DNA of 64,000 nucleotides, taken from Tissierella simiarum. GTDB taxonomy: Bacteria > Bacillota > Clostridia > Tissierellales > Tissierellaceae. The stretch is taken from assembly GCF_018917865.1 (NCBI RefSeq), contig NZ_JAHLPM010000006.1, forward strand, positions 124,001 through 188,000, in the 5' to 3' direction. Position 1 is the first letter of the stretch. Each line of letters starts with the position of its first letter. Made by a program: the position numbers and the translations under genes. Under the pieces are notes generated by a model, which was not told the origin of the DNA, made no database searches, and worked only from the letters and a program-made list of their open reading frames with translations. Positions 44,509-54,401 of the stretch are shown here, piece by piece.

Positions 44509-44847
44509 TTATATATATAGATGTTGTTATTTTTTTGACGATATATGTTAAAAAGATAACGATAAAAAGAGAAAAATATATGTTGCTAAAAATCAAAACG
44601 CAGATAATTTGCTAAATTAAGAATATTCTATAAAATTTAAATAATTAGAAACATTGGGAATAGCGGATGTAGCAATAAAATACCTAAAAGATACAAAATA
44701 CAAATAAAAATGCAAATGTATAAAAATGTTAAATAATTCACGAAAGGCAATCTCTAATAATCTTTTCACTAAAGCAATAATTTCTAATAGTTAATAAGAT
44801 TATAGCAGCTATTAGAAAAATATTTAAATATAAAAGGAGGTTTAAGT

Positions 44848-47073
44848 ATGTTTGAACAATGGAAAGGATTTAAAGAAGGAAAATGGCGTGAAGAAATTAA
44901 TGTTAGGGATTTTATTCAAAGGAATTATACTCCTTATGAAGGAGATGAAACTTTTTTAGAAGAAGCTACAGATAATACTTTAAAGCTTTGGGAAGAAGTA
45001 TCTAAGCTAATGGCTAAGGAAGTAGAAAAGGGAATATTGGATACCGACACTAAAACTATATCCACTATAATTTCCCATGATGCAGGATATATTAATAAGG
45101 ATTTAGAAAAAATAGTAGGACTTCAAACGGAAAAGCCACTTAAAAGAGCAATAATGCCATTTGGAGGATTGAAAGTAGTTAAGGACTCTCTTGAAGCATA
45201 TGGATATGAACTAGACTCTGAAACGGAAAATATATTTAATTACAGAAAGACCCATAATGATGGGGTATTTGATGCATATACAGAAGAAATTAGAAAAGCC
45301 AGACATTCTGGTGTTATAACGGGACTTCCTGATGCCTATGGTAGAGGAAGAATTATAGGTGACTATAGAAGAGTTGCTCTTTATGGAATAGATAGGCTAA
45401 TAGAAGATAAAGAGGTACAGTTAAAGTTATTAGAAACAGAATATATGGAAGAAGATATTATAAGATGCAGGGAAGAAACTAAAGAACAGATATATGCTCT
45501 ACAAGAGTTAAAAGAGATGGCTAAGTCTTATGGTTTTGATATAAGTAAACCAGCTTCAAATGGTAAAGAAGCTGTACAATGGACTTATTTTGCATATTTG
45601 GCAGCTGTAAAAGAGCAAAATGGTGCTGCTATGTCTCTTGGACGTGTATCAAATTTCTTTGATATTTATTTTGAAAGAGATTTAGAGAATGGAATAATAA
45701 AAGAAAAAGAGATACAAGAGATACTAGATCATTTTGTTATGAAATTGAGAATGGTAAGATTTTTAAGAACTCCTGATTATAATGAGCTATTTACAGGGGA
45801 TCCTACATGGGTTACAGAGGTTATAGGTGGAATTGGAGAAGATGGAAGACCATTGGTTAGTAAAACAAGTTATAGATTTCTTCATACATTATATAACTTA
45901 GGTCCTGCTCCAGAGCCAAATTTAACTATACTTTGGTCTGAAAGACTACCTAAGAATTTTAAAAGATACTGTGCTAAGGTTTCAATAGATACTAGTTCTA
46001 TTCAATATGAAAACGATGATTTAATGAGGCTCTCTTATGGCGATGATTATGGTATAGCATGCTGTGTATCTGTAATGAGAATAGGAAAACAAATGCAATT
46101 CTTTGGAGCACGTTCTAATTTAGCTAAAGCATTATTATATGCTATAAATGGAGGAAAGGATGAAGTGTCTGGAGAGCAGGTGGCTCCTGAATTTGCACCA
46201 ATAACATCAGAGTATTTAGACTATGATGAAGTTTCAAGAAAGTTTGATCAGATGATGGATTGGCTATCTAAACTTTATGTCAATGCATTAAATATAATTC
46301 ACTATATGCATGATAAGTATTGCTATGAAAGGATTCAAATGGCCCTTCATGATAAAGATGTAGTAAGAACTCTTGCTTGTGGTGTTGCAGGATTATCAGT
46401 TGTAACCGATGCTCTATCAGCAATGAAGTATGCCAAGGTAAAAGTAATAAGAAATGATGAAGGTTTGGCTGTGGACTATGAAATAGAAGGGGAATACCCT
46501 GCATTTGGAAACAATGATGATAGAGCAGATAAGATAGCAGCCAACATAGTAGAAACCTTTATGAATAAGCTCCGAAAACACAAGACTTATAGAAATTCAA
46601 TACCAACACAATCTATATTAACTATTACATCAAATGTTGTATATGGTAAGAAAACAGGAAATACTCCTGACGGTAGAAAAGCTGGGGAACCTTTTGCACC
46701 TGGAGCAAATCCAATGCATGGCCGTGATAAAAATGGTGCAATTGCATCTATGGCTTCAGTAGCTAAACTTCCTTATGAACATGCAGAAGATGGTATTTCT
46801 TATACATTTTCAATAGTACCCGATGCTTTAGGTAAAAATGAAGAGGAAAAAGTTTCCAATCTAGTAGGTATGTTAGATGGATATTTCCATGATGGTGGAC
46901 ATCATATAAATGTTAATGTATTCAATAGAGATACCTTAGTAGCTGCAATGGAGCATCCAGAGAAGTATCCTCAGTTAACAATTCGTGTATCGGGATATGC
47001 AGTTAATTTTATTAAGTTAACAAAGGAACAGCAAATAGAGGTTTTAAATAGAACTTTCCATGAGGCAATGTAA
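44848..47073 (+). CDS. pflB: Formate C-acetyltransferase (pyruvate formate-lyase)
   Basis: A 741-residue glycyl-radical enzyme that splits pyruvate with CoA into acetyl-CoA and formate. It shows the adjacent catalytic cysteines in [10 protein letters not shown] (near 411-412), the PFL tail, and the glycyl-radical motif RVSGYAVNF near 712-720. AAAGGAGG precedes the start. Its activase follows 78 bases downstream, with a hairpin between them that may dampen activase expression. With ldh and the 4-hydroxybutyrate genes it defines a mixed fermentation. Confidence 0.97.
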   Translation: MFEQWKGFKEGKWREEINVRDFIQRNYTPYEGDETFLEEATDNTLKLWEEVSKLMAKEVEKGILDTDTKTISTIISHDAGYINKDLEKIVGLQTEKPLKRAIMPFGGLKVVKDSLEAYGYELDSETENIFNYRKTHNDGVFDAYTEEIRKARHSGVITGLPDAYGRGRIIGDYRRVALYGIDRLIEDKEVQLKLLETEYMEEDIIRCREETKEQIYALQELKEMAKSYGFDISKPASNGKEAVQWTYFAYLAAVKEQNGAAMSLGRVSNFFDIYFERDLENGIIKEKEIQEILDHFVMKLRMVRFLRTPDYNELFTGDPTWVTEVIGGIGEDGRPLVSKTSYRFLHTLYNLGPAPEPNLTILWSERLPKNFKRYCAKVSIDTSSIQYENDDLMRLSYGDDYGIACCVSVMRIGKQMQFFGARSNLAKALLYAINGGKDEVSGEQVAPEFAPITSEYLDYDEVSRKFDQMMDWLSKLYVNALNIIHYMHDKYCYERIQMALHDKDVVRTLACGVAGLSVVTDALSAMKYAKVKVIRNDEGLAVDYEIEGEYPAFGNNDDRADKIAANIVETFMNKLRKHKTYRNSIPTQSILTITSNVVYGKKTGNTPDGRKAGEPFAPGANPMHGRDKNGAIASMASVAKLPYEHAEDGISYTFSIVPDALGKNEEEKVSNLVGMLDGYFHDGGHHINVNVFNRDTLVAAMEHPEKYPQLTIRVSGYAVNFIKLTKEQQIEVLNRTFHEAM

Positions 47074-47088
47074 GAAAGGCTAAAACTT

Positions 47089-47130
47089 AAGGTGTAGTAT
47101 TAAATTATTTATTACTACACCTTATCTTAT
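47089..47130 (+). terminator. Hairpin between pflB and pflA
   Basis: AAGGTGTAGTA pairs with TACTACACCTT followed by ATCTTATTATT. The T-run is imperfect, so it is probably a partial terminator or a 3' mRNA stabiliser. Confidence 0.6.
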
Positions 47131-47151
47131 TATTAATGGAGGTTGATGTAG

Positions 47152-47883
47152 ATGGATATGAAAGGAAGGATCCATTCTCTAGAGAGCTGTGGCACAGTTG
47201 ATGGTCCAGGCATAAGGTTTGTAGTATTTGTGCAAGGTTGTCCCCTAAGATGTAAGTATTGTCATAATCCAGATACGTGGAACTTAAAAGATGGAAGGGA
47301 GATTTCAGTAGAAGAAATATTGAAAGAAGCTAAAAAGTATAGATCTTATATGAAATTTTCTGGAGGAGGTATCACTATTAGTGGTGGCGAACCTTTTATA
47401 CAATCAGACTTTGTAAAAGAAATTTTCAAAAGATGTAAAGAGGAAAATATTCATACAGCTATTGATACTTCAGGATATGTAAGTTTAGATGCAGCTAAAG
47501 AAGTTTTAAAGTACACGGATTTAGTTCTTTTAGATATTAAGTCTTTTAATGATAGCGTATATAAGGATTTAACAGGGGTTTCAAATAAATTTACTCTTGA
47601 ATTAGCAAAATATTTATCTGATATAAATAAGCCAGTATGGATAAGATATGTATTAGTTCCTGGAATAACTGATAATAGTTCAGACGTTAAAAATTTAGCT
47701 GAATTTTTATCTACTTTAGAGAACATAGAGAAAATACAAATACTCCCTTTTCACAAATTAGGAGAGTACAAGTGGGAAAAGTTAGGATATAAATATGAAC
47801 TTCAAAATATTACTCCACCTAGTAAAGAAGATATTAACTTAATCAAAGAAATTTTTCATCAATATAATCTTCAGACAGAATAA
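47152..47883 (+). CDS. pflA: Pyruvate formate-lyase activating enzyme
   Basis: A 243-residue radical SAM enzyme that installs the glycyl radical on PflB. The cluster motif CxxxCxxC is CPLRCKYC (about 30-37), followed by the SAM-binding SGGGITISGGEPF near 65-77 and IDTSGYV. Family length. ATGGAGGTTG precedes the start. It is directly downstream of pflB, as usual. A terminator overlaps its stop codon. Confidence 0.97.
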   Translation: MDMKGRIHSLESCGTVDGPGIRFVVFVQGCPLRCKYCHNPDTWNLKDGREISVEEILKEAKKYRSYMKFSGGGITISGGEPFIQSDFVKEIFKRCKEENIHTAIDTSGYVSLDAAKEVLKYTDLVLLDIKSFNDSVYKDLTGVSNKFTLELAKYLSDINKPVWIRYVLVPGITDNSSDVKNLAEFLSTLENIEKIQILPFHKLGEYKWEKLGYKYELQNITPPSKEDINLIKEIFHQYNLQTE

Positions 47884-47904
47884 TTTTAATTATTCTGTTT
47901 TTTA
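47875..47904 (+). terminator. Terminator overlapping the pflA stop
   Basis: ACAGAATAATT pairs with AATTATTCTGT followed by TTTTT. Confidence 0.85.
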
Positions 47905-47980
47905 TTTATGAAAACTATATATTATTTATGTGTATAGATTAGAAACTACTTGTATAAAATAATCGAGAGGTGATAGAGAT

Positions 47981-48241
47981 ATGAAAAAAATTGGAGTAGA
48001 AAAGGGATTAGACAATGTTGCAGAATTTCTAACTAATGAAGGCTATTCTGTACAAATGTTAAGTGAATCAATAGATGACAATATTTCAAAGCTAGATGGC
48101 CTAGATGCCATAGTAGCAGCAGGCTATAACACTAACATGCTAGGCTACAGTGATACTGAAACAAAAGCACCAGTAGTAAATGCAAGTGGCTTAAGTCCAC
48201 AAGAAGTAAAAGATATGCTTGATAGGCAAACTAGTAGGTAA
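47981..48241 (+). CDS. UPF0180 (YkuS-like) small protein
   Basis: 86 residues matching the YkuS/UPF0180 family: KKIGVEKGLDNVAEFLTNEGYSV at the start, VAAGYNTNMLGYSDTETKAPVVNASGLSPQEV in the second half. No known function. GAGAGGTGATAG precedes the ATG. It stands alone between two terminators. Confidence 0.9.
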   Translation: MKKIGVEKGLDNVAEFLTNEGYSVQMLSESIDDNISKLDGLDAIVAAGYNTNMLGYSDTETKAPVVNASGLSPQEVKDMLDRQTSR

Positions 48242-48259
48242 TACCCTAGTTTTCTAGGA

Positions 48260-48302
48260 AACCTGTATGGTAATAAATTTTAATTACTATATAGGTTTTT
48301 TT
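48260..48302 (+). terminator. Terminator of the UPF0180 gene
   Basis: AACCTGTATGGTAAT pairs imperfectly with ATTACTATATAGGTT followed by TTTTTTA. Confidence 0.7.
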
Positions 48303-48353
48303 ATTAAAATAGAACAGGGAAATATATAATAGCCTAGGTTGCCTAAGAAAATA

Positions 48354-48382
48354 TTGACGACTATACAATCTTTCTGTATAAT
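48354..48382 (+). promoter_or_regulatory. Strong sigma-A promoter of the second MATE gene
   Basis: TTGACG, a 17-base spacer, then a perfect TATAAT (48377-48382). Confidence 0.85.
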
Positions 48383-48426
48383 TTAATAGGTAATTATAAT
48401 AAATTTAATATTTTAAAATATAGCTT

Positions 48427-48468
48427 AAAAGCAGATGGGCGGCTTATATACAACCCATTTGCTTTTTT
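48427..48468 (+). terminator. Leader terminator (attenuator) upstream of the second MATE gene
   Basis: AAAAGCAGATGGG pairs with CCCATTTGCTTTT (one G-U) and ends in a T-run. It lies between the promoter at 48354 and the start at 48498, with no gene upstream on this transcript, so it should be conditional. A small competing stem GCTTAAAAGC (48423-48432) overlaps its left arm. Confidence 0.75.
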
Positions 48469-48497
48469 ATTGTTCTAATAATAGAAGGAGGAATTAA

Positions 48498-49877
48498 ATG
48501 AAAAAGATATTTAAAGACAAGAAATTTTTTCTTACAATTCTTACATTGGTTATACCTATAACTTTACAAAATTTAATTAGTTCATCTTTAAATATGGTGG
48601 ACAATTTGATGATAGGAAAGCTTGGAGAAAATGCAATTGCAGCAGTTGGATTAGTTAATCAATATTTTTTCATATTTATGCTTTGCCTATCAGGAATTAA
48701 CGCTGGTGCAGGTATATTTATGTCTCAATTTTGGGGTAGAAAAGATATTTTAAATATACGTAAGATGCTTGGATTAGATATTATACTTAGTATGACGGCA
48801 TCTTTGATTTTTTTCCTTTTAGGTTTTATATTTCCTGAAACAATAATGAAAGTATTTACTAAAGAGACTGTAGTTATAAATTTAGGAATTCAGTATCTTA
48901 GGATTATTTCTATAACATTTATATTGACTAGTATCACTCAAGCTTACTCTACAGCTTTAAGGTGTATAGGTATAGCAAAAGCACCTATGTTTGCTAGTTT
49001 AATAGGAGTACTTACAAATGCTTTTTTAAATTGGGTGCTAATATTTGGACATTTTGGATTTCCTGCTATGGGAGTAGCAGGTGCTGCTATAGCTACAAGT
49101 ATAGCAAGACTTGTTGAAATGATATATGTGGTTGTTTGTGCTTATAAATCTAATAGTGTTATTCCTAGTAAATTAAAAGAGATGATAGGATTTAATCTTG
49201 AATTTGTTAAAGTATATTTTAAAACATCTTCTTCAGTAATAATCAATGAATTAGTGTGGGCTTTAGGATTAACTGCATATTCAATAATATATGCTAAAAT
49301 AGGTATCCGTGAAGTAGCCAGTATGCAAATAGCAACTACCATTAATAATATGTTTATGGTTCTATGCATAGGTATTGCTACCGCAGCTTCTATTATGATA
49401 GGGAATAAAATAGGAGCAGGTGAAGAAGATTTAGCTATTGATTATGCAGTAAAACTAGGAATATTAGCTCCAATTGTAGGATTAATATCAGGTATAGCGT
49501 TATGGATTGCCTCTCCTTCAATTGTAGGAGTATTTAACATAAATCAGGATACTTTAAATATTACAATTATAGTGCTTAGAATTATGGCTATATTTGCACC
49601 TCTTAGATTCTTTAATGTTCTTATGATTGTAGGTGTCTTTAGAGGAGGAGGAGATACTACTTATTCCATGTTAGTACAACTTGGAACTGTTTGGTGCTTC
49701 GCTATTCCGGCAGGATATATTGCTGCTGTATATTTTAAAATGCCTTTAGATAAAGTCTTTCTTATAATCTGTTTAGAGGAAGTAGTTAAGGTAGTATTTG
49801 AAGCGAAACGACTTCATTCAAAGAAGTGGATTAAAAATGTTGTAGAAAATCTAGACTCTTTAAATATGGCCGCATAA
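48498..49877 (+). CDS. MATE-family efflux transporter (NorM-like)
   Basis: 459 residues and about twelve membrane segments with the two MATE repeats (LNMVDNLMIGKLGENAIAAVGLVNQYFF; ELVWALGLTAYSIIYAKIG). It exports drugs or toxic metabolites by cation antiport. AGAAGGAGG precedes the start. A conditional terminator sits between its promoter and ribosome site, so expression is probably induced by a ligand or by translation stress. It is not similar enough in leader or position to the MATE at 14739 to be a recent copy. Confidence 0.93.
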   Translation: MKKIFKDKKFFLTILTLVIPITLQNLISSSLNMVDNLMIGKLGENAIAAVGLVNQYFFIFMLCLSGINAGAGIFMSQFWGRKDILNIRKMLGLDIILSMTASLIFFLLGFIFPETIMKVFTKETVVINLGIQYLRIISITFILTSITQAYSTALRCIGIAKAPMFASLIGVLTNAFLNWVLIFGHFGFPAMGVAGAAIATSIARLVEMIYVVVCAYKSNSVIPSKLKEMIGFNLEFVKVYFKTSSSVIINELVWALGLTAYSIIYAKIGIREVASMQIATTINNMFMVLCIGIATAASIMIGNKIGAGEEDLAIDYAVKLGILAPIVGLISGIALWIASPSIVGVFNINQDTLNITIIVLRIMAIFAPLRFFNVLMIVGVFRGGGDTTYSMLVQLGTVWCFAIPAGYIAAVYFKMPLDKVFLIICLEEVVKVVFEAKRLHSKKWIKNVVENLDSLNMAA

Positions 49878-49885
49878 TAAAGTAT

Positions 49886-49928
49886 AAAGTTCTAGTAAGA
49901 TCTTTAAAATTTTACTAGAACTTTATTT
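49886..49928. terminator. Bidirectional terminator
   Basis: AAAGTTCTAGTAA pairs perfectly with TTACTAGAACTTT between convergent genes. Confidence 0.87.
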
Positions 49929-49929
49929 T

Positions 49930-50943
49930 TTATTTACCTTGTATGTCTCTAATGTTTTTAAGTAAGACTGAAATAGTACCATCAGGATTATTTAAAAATT
50001 CTACTTTATCATTACTAGTTAAATAAGATATAGGTATTTTCAACTCTATTCCATCGTCAGTTACTAACTTTTGAGTCTTAGATATTTTTTTACTTAGATT
50101 TTCATTTACTTCTATAGTTCTTTCTGTCAATCCTCTTTTTTCTATCTCTTCTTCATATACATTTTGAATTTCTAAGTTATTGTTAAATACTTTGGTTTTA
50201 ATATGCTCTACATTTATAGCATCAGTTTCTTCAACGCTTTCCAACATAGCGCTTTTAATTTCTGCTAGTTTTGTAACATCACCTTCATAATATTTCTCTA
50301 CCAATTTTTTTGATACCTTATTTACAATATCTATTTTTTCTTTATCGGATAATGAGTCCTCTGACCTTAATAAATAACGAGATATATAATATTCTTTTTG
50401 TCCATCTATTTCATATTTCTTTTCTTTTAATAGCATCGAATAATCTTCTAAATCTACTATAATAAATTCATCTATCTTTTGGCTTTCGCTTGGTAAAGCT
50501 GTGCTTTGTTTAACTACAGTATTAACCCTTGTATCTTCTAATTCTTCAACATAGTGTATATAAGAAGTTTTATAATTTAATATAAAAAATCCTAAATATT
50601 CTCTACCGTCTCCATTAAATAGGGAACATATTAAATCACAAGGAGGTATGCTTATATTACTAACCATAAAGTCATAAAAAATCTGAGAAAATTCTTTAGT
50701 TTTTTCTACAAATTTATTATCATCTTTTGATATATCCATACATAAGTTTTTTACTCGATTTTCTTCATTTCTAAAGAAAGCTTTTTTAATATTAATATCT
50801 TTAAATACATTTTCTATATGTGTTTTTATGAACTCATTTATTTCTTCATCATGTGGGTGCTCTTCTTCTGATAATACTGGCATTCCTACTGAAGGATCTA
50901 AAATATGTAATATTATCTTTTTAATATTAACTTCATTTATCAT
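49930..50943 (-). CDS. Nucleoid-associated protein (NdpA/YejK-like)
   Basis: 337 residues matching the 37-kDa nucleoid-associated family in its Firmicutes form: MINEVNIKKIILHILDPSVG at the start, EEINEFIKTHIENVFKD, FFILNYKTSYIHYVEE, and the C-terminal GIELKIPISYLTSNDKVEFLNNPDGTISVLLKNI. The family binds the nucleoid; its exact role is unclear. AAAAGGAG precedes the ATG on the minus strand. It is monocistronic. Confidence 0.82.
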   Translation of the reverse strand: MINEVNIKKIILHILDPSVGMPVLSEEEHPHDEEINEFIKTHIENVFKDINIKKAFFRNEENRVKNLCMDISKDDNKFVEKTKEFSQIFYDFMVSNISIPPCDLICSLFNGDGREYLGFFILNYKTSYIHYVEELEDTRVNTVVKQSTALPSESQKIDEFIIVDLEDYSMLLKEKKYEIDGQKEYYISRYLLRSEDSLSDKEKIDIVNKVSKKLVEKYYEGDVTKLAEIKSAMLESVEETDAINVEHIKTKVFNNNLEIQNVYEEEIEKRGLTERTIEVNENLSKKISKTQKLVTDDGIELKIPISYLTSNDKVEFLNNPDGTISVLLKNIRDIQGK

Positions 50944-51078
50944 ATAATTCTCCTTTTATATCTTGATATATTATTTATAATATATCTAAAGTATAGACTT
51001 TTCAATAGATGATATAAATCTAGAAATATTATTTTAACTACAAATATATTATAAACAATTTATATAAGATACTATTGA

Positions 51079-51120
51079 GCCCTGTCAATATTCATCATAA
51101 GGTATAAATATTGGCAGGGC
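51079..51120 (-). terminator. Terminator-like hairpin after the amidohydrolase
   Basis: GCCCTGTCAATATT pairs with AATATTGGCAGGGC (one G-U). No strong T-run on the minus strand. Confidence 0.6.
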
Positions 51121-51131
51121 TGCTTATTTCA

Positions 51132-52322
51132 TTATTTTACTAGTTTACCTGCTTTGTAAACACTATTAATATTGAACAAGGTATCTAGGTTATTTAAAGG
51201 ATTTTCATCTAGTACAAGAAAATCTGCAAATTTTCCTTCTTCTAAGGTTCCATAATTGTTATTAACTCCTAATAATTCAGCAGCAGTTTTTGTTGATGAA
51301 ACAATGGTTTCCATAGGAGTCATTCCTCCTTCAACCATTAATTTCAATTCAAAAGGTGCTGCATCATGGAAATTAAAGGGGGTTCCTGCGTCTGTACCCA
51401 TAGCAATTTTAACACCAGCCTTGTGAGCCTTTCTAAAGCTTTCCATGTGGCTGCCCATAACCATCCTAGCCTTTTCTACTGCATGTTTTGGGATTCCAGC
51501 TTCAACTCCATTTTTAACGATAAAATATGGTGCAACCAAGGTAGGAACAAGATAAACATTTCTTTCAACCATTAGTTCAATAACTTCATCATCAAGAAAG
51601 ATACCATGCTCTACTGAGTCTATTCCGGCTAATACTGCGTTTTTTATACCTGTAGTTCCTTGGGCATGGGTAGCAGTTTTCTTACCAGCTTTATGAGCTT
51701 CTATAATAGCCGCTTCCATTTCCTCTTTTGAAAGCTGAGGAGAGCCAGGCTCTACCCCCGGAGTCATAACGCCTCCAGTAGCCATTATTTTAATAACGTC
51801 TGCTCCTGATTTAAGTTGTTCCCTAGCAGCTTTTCTCAACTCTTCTGGACCATCTGCCTCTCTACCCATAGGCCAGCCATGACCCCCAGTCATTGTCAAT
51901 ACTTTACAAGATACTAAAAATTCAGGACCTTCTATAAACCCTTCTTTTACAGCATCTCTTAAAGCTAAATCAACTCCATCTGGACCACCTAAATCGCGGA
52001 AATAGGTAGTACCAGATTTTAGGTGCTTTTTCAAATTAGCTGTTCCTCTTAAAGCAGTTTTGGCTTGGGATTCCTTTAACATTAAAGAAAAAGGATCTCC
52101 TACTGGTTCCATAGTAATATGCACGTGGCAATTGATTAAACCAGGTATAACAGTTTTTCCAGCTAAATTCACTATTTCAATATTTTCTGCTGAGGGTAGT
52201 TTATCTCCGCTACCTACTGTAAGAAGTTTATTTCCCTCTACAAGAAAATAAGCATTTTCAACTGGGTTCTCTCCAGTACCATTAATTAGAGTAAATCCTG
52301 TATATAAAGTTTTGTTTGACAT
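51132..52322 (-). CDS. Amidohydrolase-family metallohydrolase (imidazolonepropionase/prolidase-like)
   Basis: 396 residues with the amidohydrolase metal sites in order: HVH in LINCHVHITMEP (about 65-67), the bridging Lys in DVIKIMATGGVMTPG (about 178), His in ATHAQGTTGIKNAVLAGIDSVEHG (about 219 and 239), and Asp in AMGTDAGTPFN (about 310). Members hydrolyse Xaa-Pro dipeptides or other cyclic amides. It is the second gene of a T-box-controlled operon, 50 bases after a permease, so it plausibly cleaves an imported peptide or amide to free an amino acid. The exact substrate is unknown. Confidence 0.88.
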   Translation of the reverse strand: MSNKTLYTGFTLINGTGENPVENAYFLVEGNKLLTVGSGDKLPSAENIEIVNLAGKTVIPGLINCHVHITMEPVGDPFSLMLKESQAKTALRGTANLKKHLKSGTTYFRDLGGPDGVDLALRDAVKEGFIEGPEFLVSCKVLTMTGGHGWPMGREADGPEELRKAAREQLKSGADVIKIMATGGVMTPGVEPGSPQLSKEEMEAAIIEAHKAGKKTATHAQGTTGIKNAVLAGIDSVEHGIFLDDEVIELMVERNVYLVPTLVAPYFIVKNGVEAGIPKHAVEKARMVMGSHMESFRKAHKAGVKIAMGTDAGTPFNFHDAAPFELKLMVEGGMTPMETIVSSTKTAAELLGVNNNYGTLEEGKFADFLVLDENPLNNLDTLFNINSVYKAGKLVK

Positions 52323-52372
52323 AATAAAGTCCTCTCCTTTATGATTAATAGTTATTTCTATATGAATTTAAA

Positions 52373-53566
52373 TTAAATAAGCTTTACCATAAAACCTGCA
52401 AGTATTACAGAAGAAATAGTAACGGTCATAAACCCAGCCACCAGCATTTTAGGCAATATTTCATTTAGAATAGCTTGCTTTTCATCTTCAGTTTCTCCTA
52501 CTGCATTAGCTACTTCATTTGAAATAATAAATGTTCCTGGGAATCCAAATAAAGCAGATACCCCTATGGATATAGCCATTTCTTTGGAATAATTAAGTGG
52601 TTTACTAAGAAGTAGTGAAGTTATAGTAATTCCTATAAGACCTAAAATTAAGCTACCTACTAAAGGCCATAAAAGAGAAACAATCATTTCTGGAGTAGCT
52701 AGTGTAAGGTTTCCAAATATAGCTGCCATAAGTCCAACCATAGCTAAACCGAAAGAATTTGCTTTTGTTATTATATTCTCCTCAAGGAAACCCGTTTCTC
52801 TTCCGATAATACCTATGATTAAGCACATTACGTACTTATTTATTATACCGTTAGTTAAATCAGCTAATTTAAAGCCTAGTATAGCAGCTAATCCTAATTT
52901 AGCTAATAAAATACAGGGAGTCTGAAGTTCTTTCGATAAAGGTGATATTAACTTTTTCTTCTCATTCATGTGTTTACAAGTGGTAGCAGCTACTTCTTTA
53001 AAAGCTTTAGCTTCTTGTAATGATTTGTTTTCTCTGTAAACTTTACTTATTCTTTTAGCTTCTTTATTTAATAATAAAGAGGCAACTGGAAATCCAAAAA
53101 ACCCTTGGACTACTACTAATAAAGTTGCAAAAACAGCAACAGTTTCCATACCTTTTGCCTTAGCCGCATCACCCATTATTATGGCAGCCACAATACCTCC
53201 TGAAATTGGTGGAGCTGATACTACTGCATACTCTCTTCCTAAAATAGGAGTTCCAACAAAGAATAAGAATATTCCTATTCCTGCAACTGCAAATAGAGAG
53301 ATTACAACTGTTTTCCATTGAACTTTAAGATCCTGAAAGTCCATAAGTGTTCCCATATGAGTGATCAAAAAAGCTATCATCAATCCACCAATATTAACCA
53401 ATCCAGCATCTTGAAAAATTGTTTTAGGCAAGCCTATCCAAAAACCAACTAAAAGAATGACAGATGAAACAAACATCATTGAAAAAATTGATTTAGTTTT
53501 TGCTGAGATATAATCTCCAATTGCAAAAACTAAGCATAATACAGTTAAAGCTAATAAACTATCCAT
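52373..53566 (-). CDS. Polytopic permease-like membrane protein
   Basis: 397 residues with about ten membrane segments in two halves, separated by a charged cytosolic loop (about 170-215, LNKEAKRISKVYREN...). Both halves have repeated Gly-rich elements (SAPPISGGIVAAIIMGDAA; GVSALFGFPGTFIISNEVANAVGE), as seen in two-fold-symmetric carboxylate or amino-acid carriers. I do not recognise an exact family; a relative of glutamate or citrate symporters is possible. It begins behind AGGAGG, directly downstream of a T-box, and precedes the amidohydrolase. Confidence 0.7.
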   Translation of the reverse strand: MDSLLALTVLCLVFAIGDYISAKTKSIFSMMFVSSVILLVGFWIGLPKTIFQDAGLVNIGGLMIAFLITHMGTLMDFQDLKVQWKTVVISLFAVAGIGIFLFFVGTPILGREYAVVSAPPISGGIVAAIIMGDAAKAKGMETVAVFATLLVVVQGFFGFPVASLLLNKEAKRISKVYRENKSLQEAKAFKEVAATTCKHMNEKKKLISPLSKELQTPCILLAKLGLAAILGFKLADLTNGIINKYVMCLIIGIIGRETGFLEENIITKANSFGLAMVGLMAAIFGNLTLATPEMIVSLLWPLVGSLILGLIGITITSLLLSKPLNYSKEMAISIGVSALFGFPGTFIISNEVANAVGETEDEKQAILNEILPKMLVAGFMTVTISSVILAGFMVKLI

Positions 53567-53639
53567 AATAAAATCCTCCTATAAAGTTAGTTAATTCTTT
53601 TAGATAAGTTCTGGCCAGACTTACTTAAAAAGATATAAA

Positions 53640-53945
53640 AAATCCTCGTCTCTAAAGCATAAAATTTATGCTTTAGAGACGAGGATTATTCTCGTGGTAC
53701 CACTCTAATTTACAATTCACTTTCATAAATTGCCTCTTCAGGTCGAAGGATAAATACCTTGAACCCTAGCCATATAACGGTGGCAAAATCTATTAAAATA
53801 GATTCCCGGCCTTATTTACTCCACATTTGTTTCAATTCGGCAGCTCAGGAGTGATCATTATATACTGTGTTAACACCGAATCTCACCAACTTCGGTTCTC
53901 TGTAGTTAAAATGTCAGTATTTTTGTCTCCTTCTTAACTTTTAAA
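53640..53945 (-). promoter_or_regulatory. T-box leader controlling the permease-amidohydrolase operon
   Basis: Read on the minus strand: stem I with base GGAG/CUCC, upper stem AUACUG/CAGUAU, and an apical ACCGAA/UUCGGU arm bearing GUUGGUGAGA. Further down are the T-box core AGAGTGGTACCACGAG (complement of about 53691-53706) and a strong terminator (a 23-bp stem, 53641-53663 with 53665-53687, then T-run). In the specifier-loop position, GAUC-ACUCC aligns the AUC codon (53855-53853) like known specifiers followed by AC, so isoleucine is favoured; AUG is the alternative. Uncharged tRNA would allow readthrough. Confidence 0.92.
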
Positions 53946-53966
53946 TTATTCAAAATATTAAAAACG

Positions 53967-53995
53967 AGTATACTACCAAAAAACATATTTGTCAA
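53967..53995 (-). promoter_or_regulatory. Sigma-A promoter of the T-box operon
   Basis: On the minus strand TTGACA, a 17-base spacer, then TATACT. Confidence 0.85.
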
Positions 53996-54001
53996 TAGTA
54001 A

Positions 54002-54292
54002 AATTTTGAATTTTATATAAAGATTAATTATGATAAGCTTTCAAGACAAATTGATTTAATAATTATTCGTACCCAATATGGATCAAAGACAATAGATAAG
54101 TATTATAAGACCCATCATAAAAAATTTCAAAAAAGAGATATTCCTACTGCTGCTTATGCATGGGTAAGAGGTGTTTCTATAGCTGTAATAGTTTATGATG
54201 TATATAGTAAAAACTATTTAAATGAACTGGATAGAAACTTATTATTAATGAATACATTTTTAATTTCTTATGATATAGTTATATATTATTAA
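54002..54292 (+). pseudogene. Start-less open stretch, probable gene remnant
   Basis: 96 codons open from just after TAA at 53999, with no start codon or ribosome site near the 5' end. The content is protein-like (IIIRTQYGSKTIDKYYKTHH, IPTAAYAWVRGVSIAVIVYDVYSK). I do not recognise the family. It lies between the T-box promoter and the helicase gene, which may have cut off its 5' part. An untranslated chance ORF cannot be excluded. Confidence 0.3.
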
Positions 54293-54401
54293 AAATTATT
54301 TAATTATAATTTAAAGTTTTACAGAAAATTAGCAAATATATTATAGAATCAATTCATTAATGAATGCTAATAATAGATAAAAAAGAGAGGTAATAGACAT
54401 T

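Noticed and set aside
44546-44562. TGTTAAAAAGATAACGA as a Rex (NADH-sensing) site before pflB
   Set aside because: Only four of six bases in one half fit the expected TTAACA, and AT-rich DNA gives such matches often.
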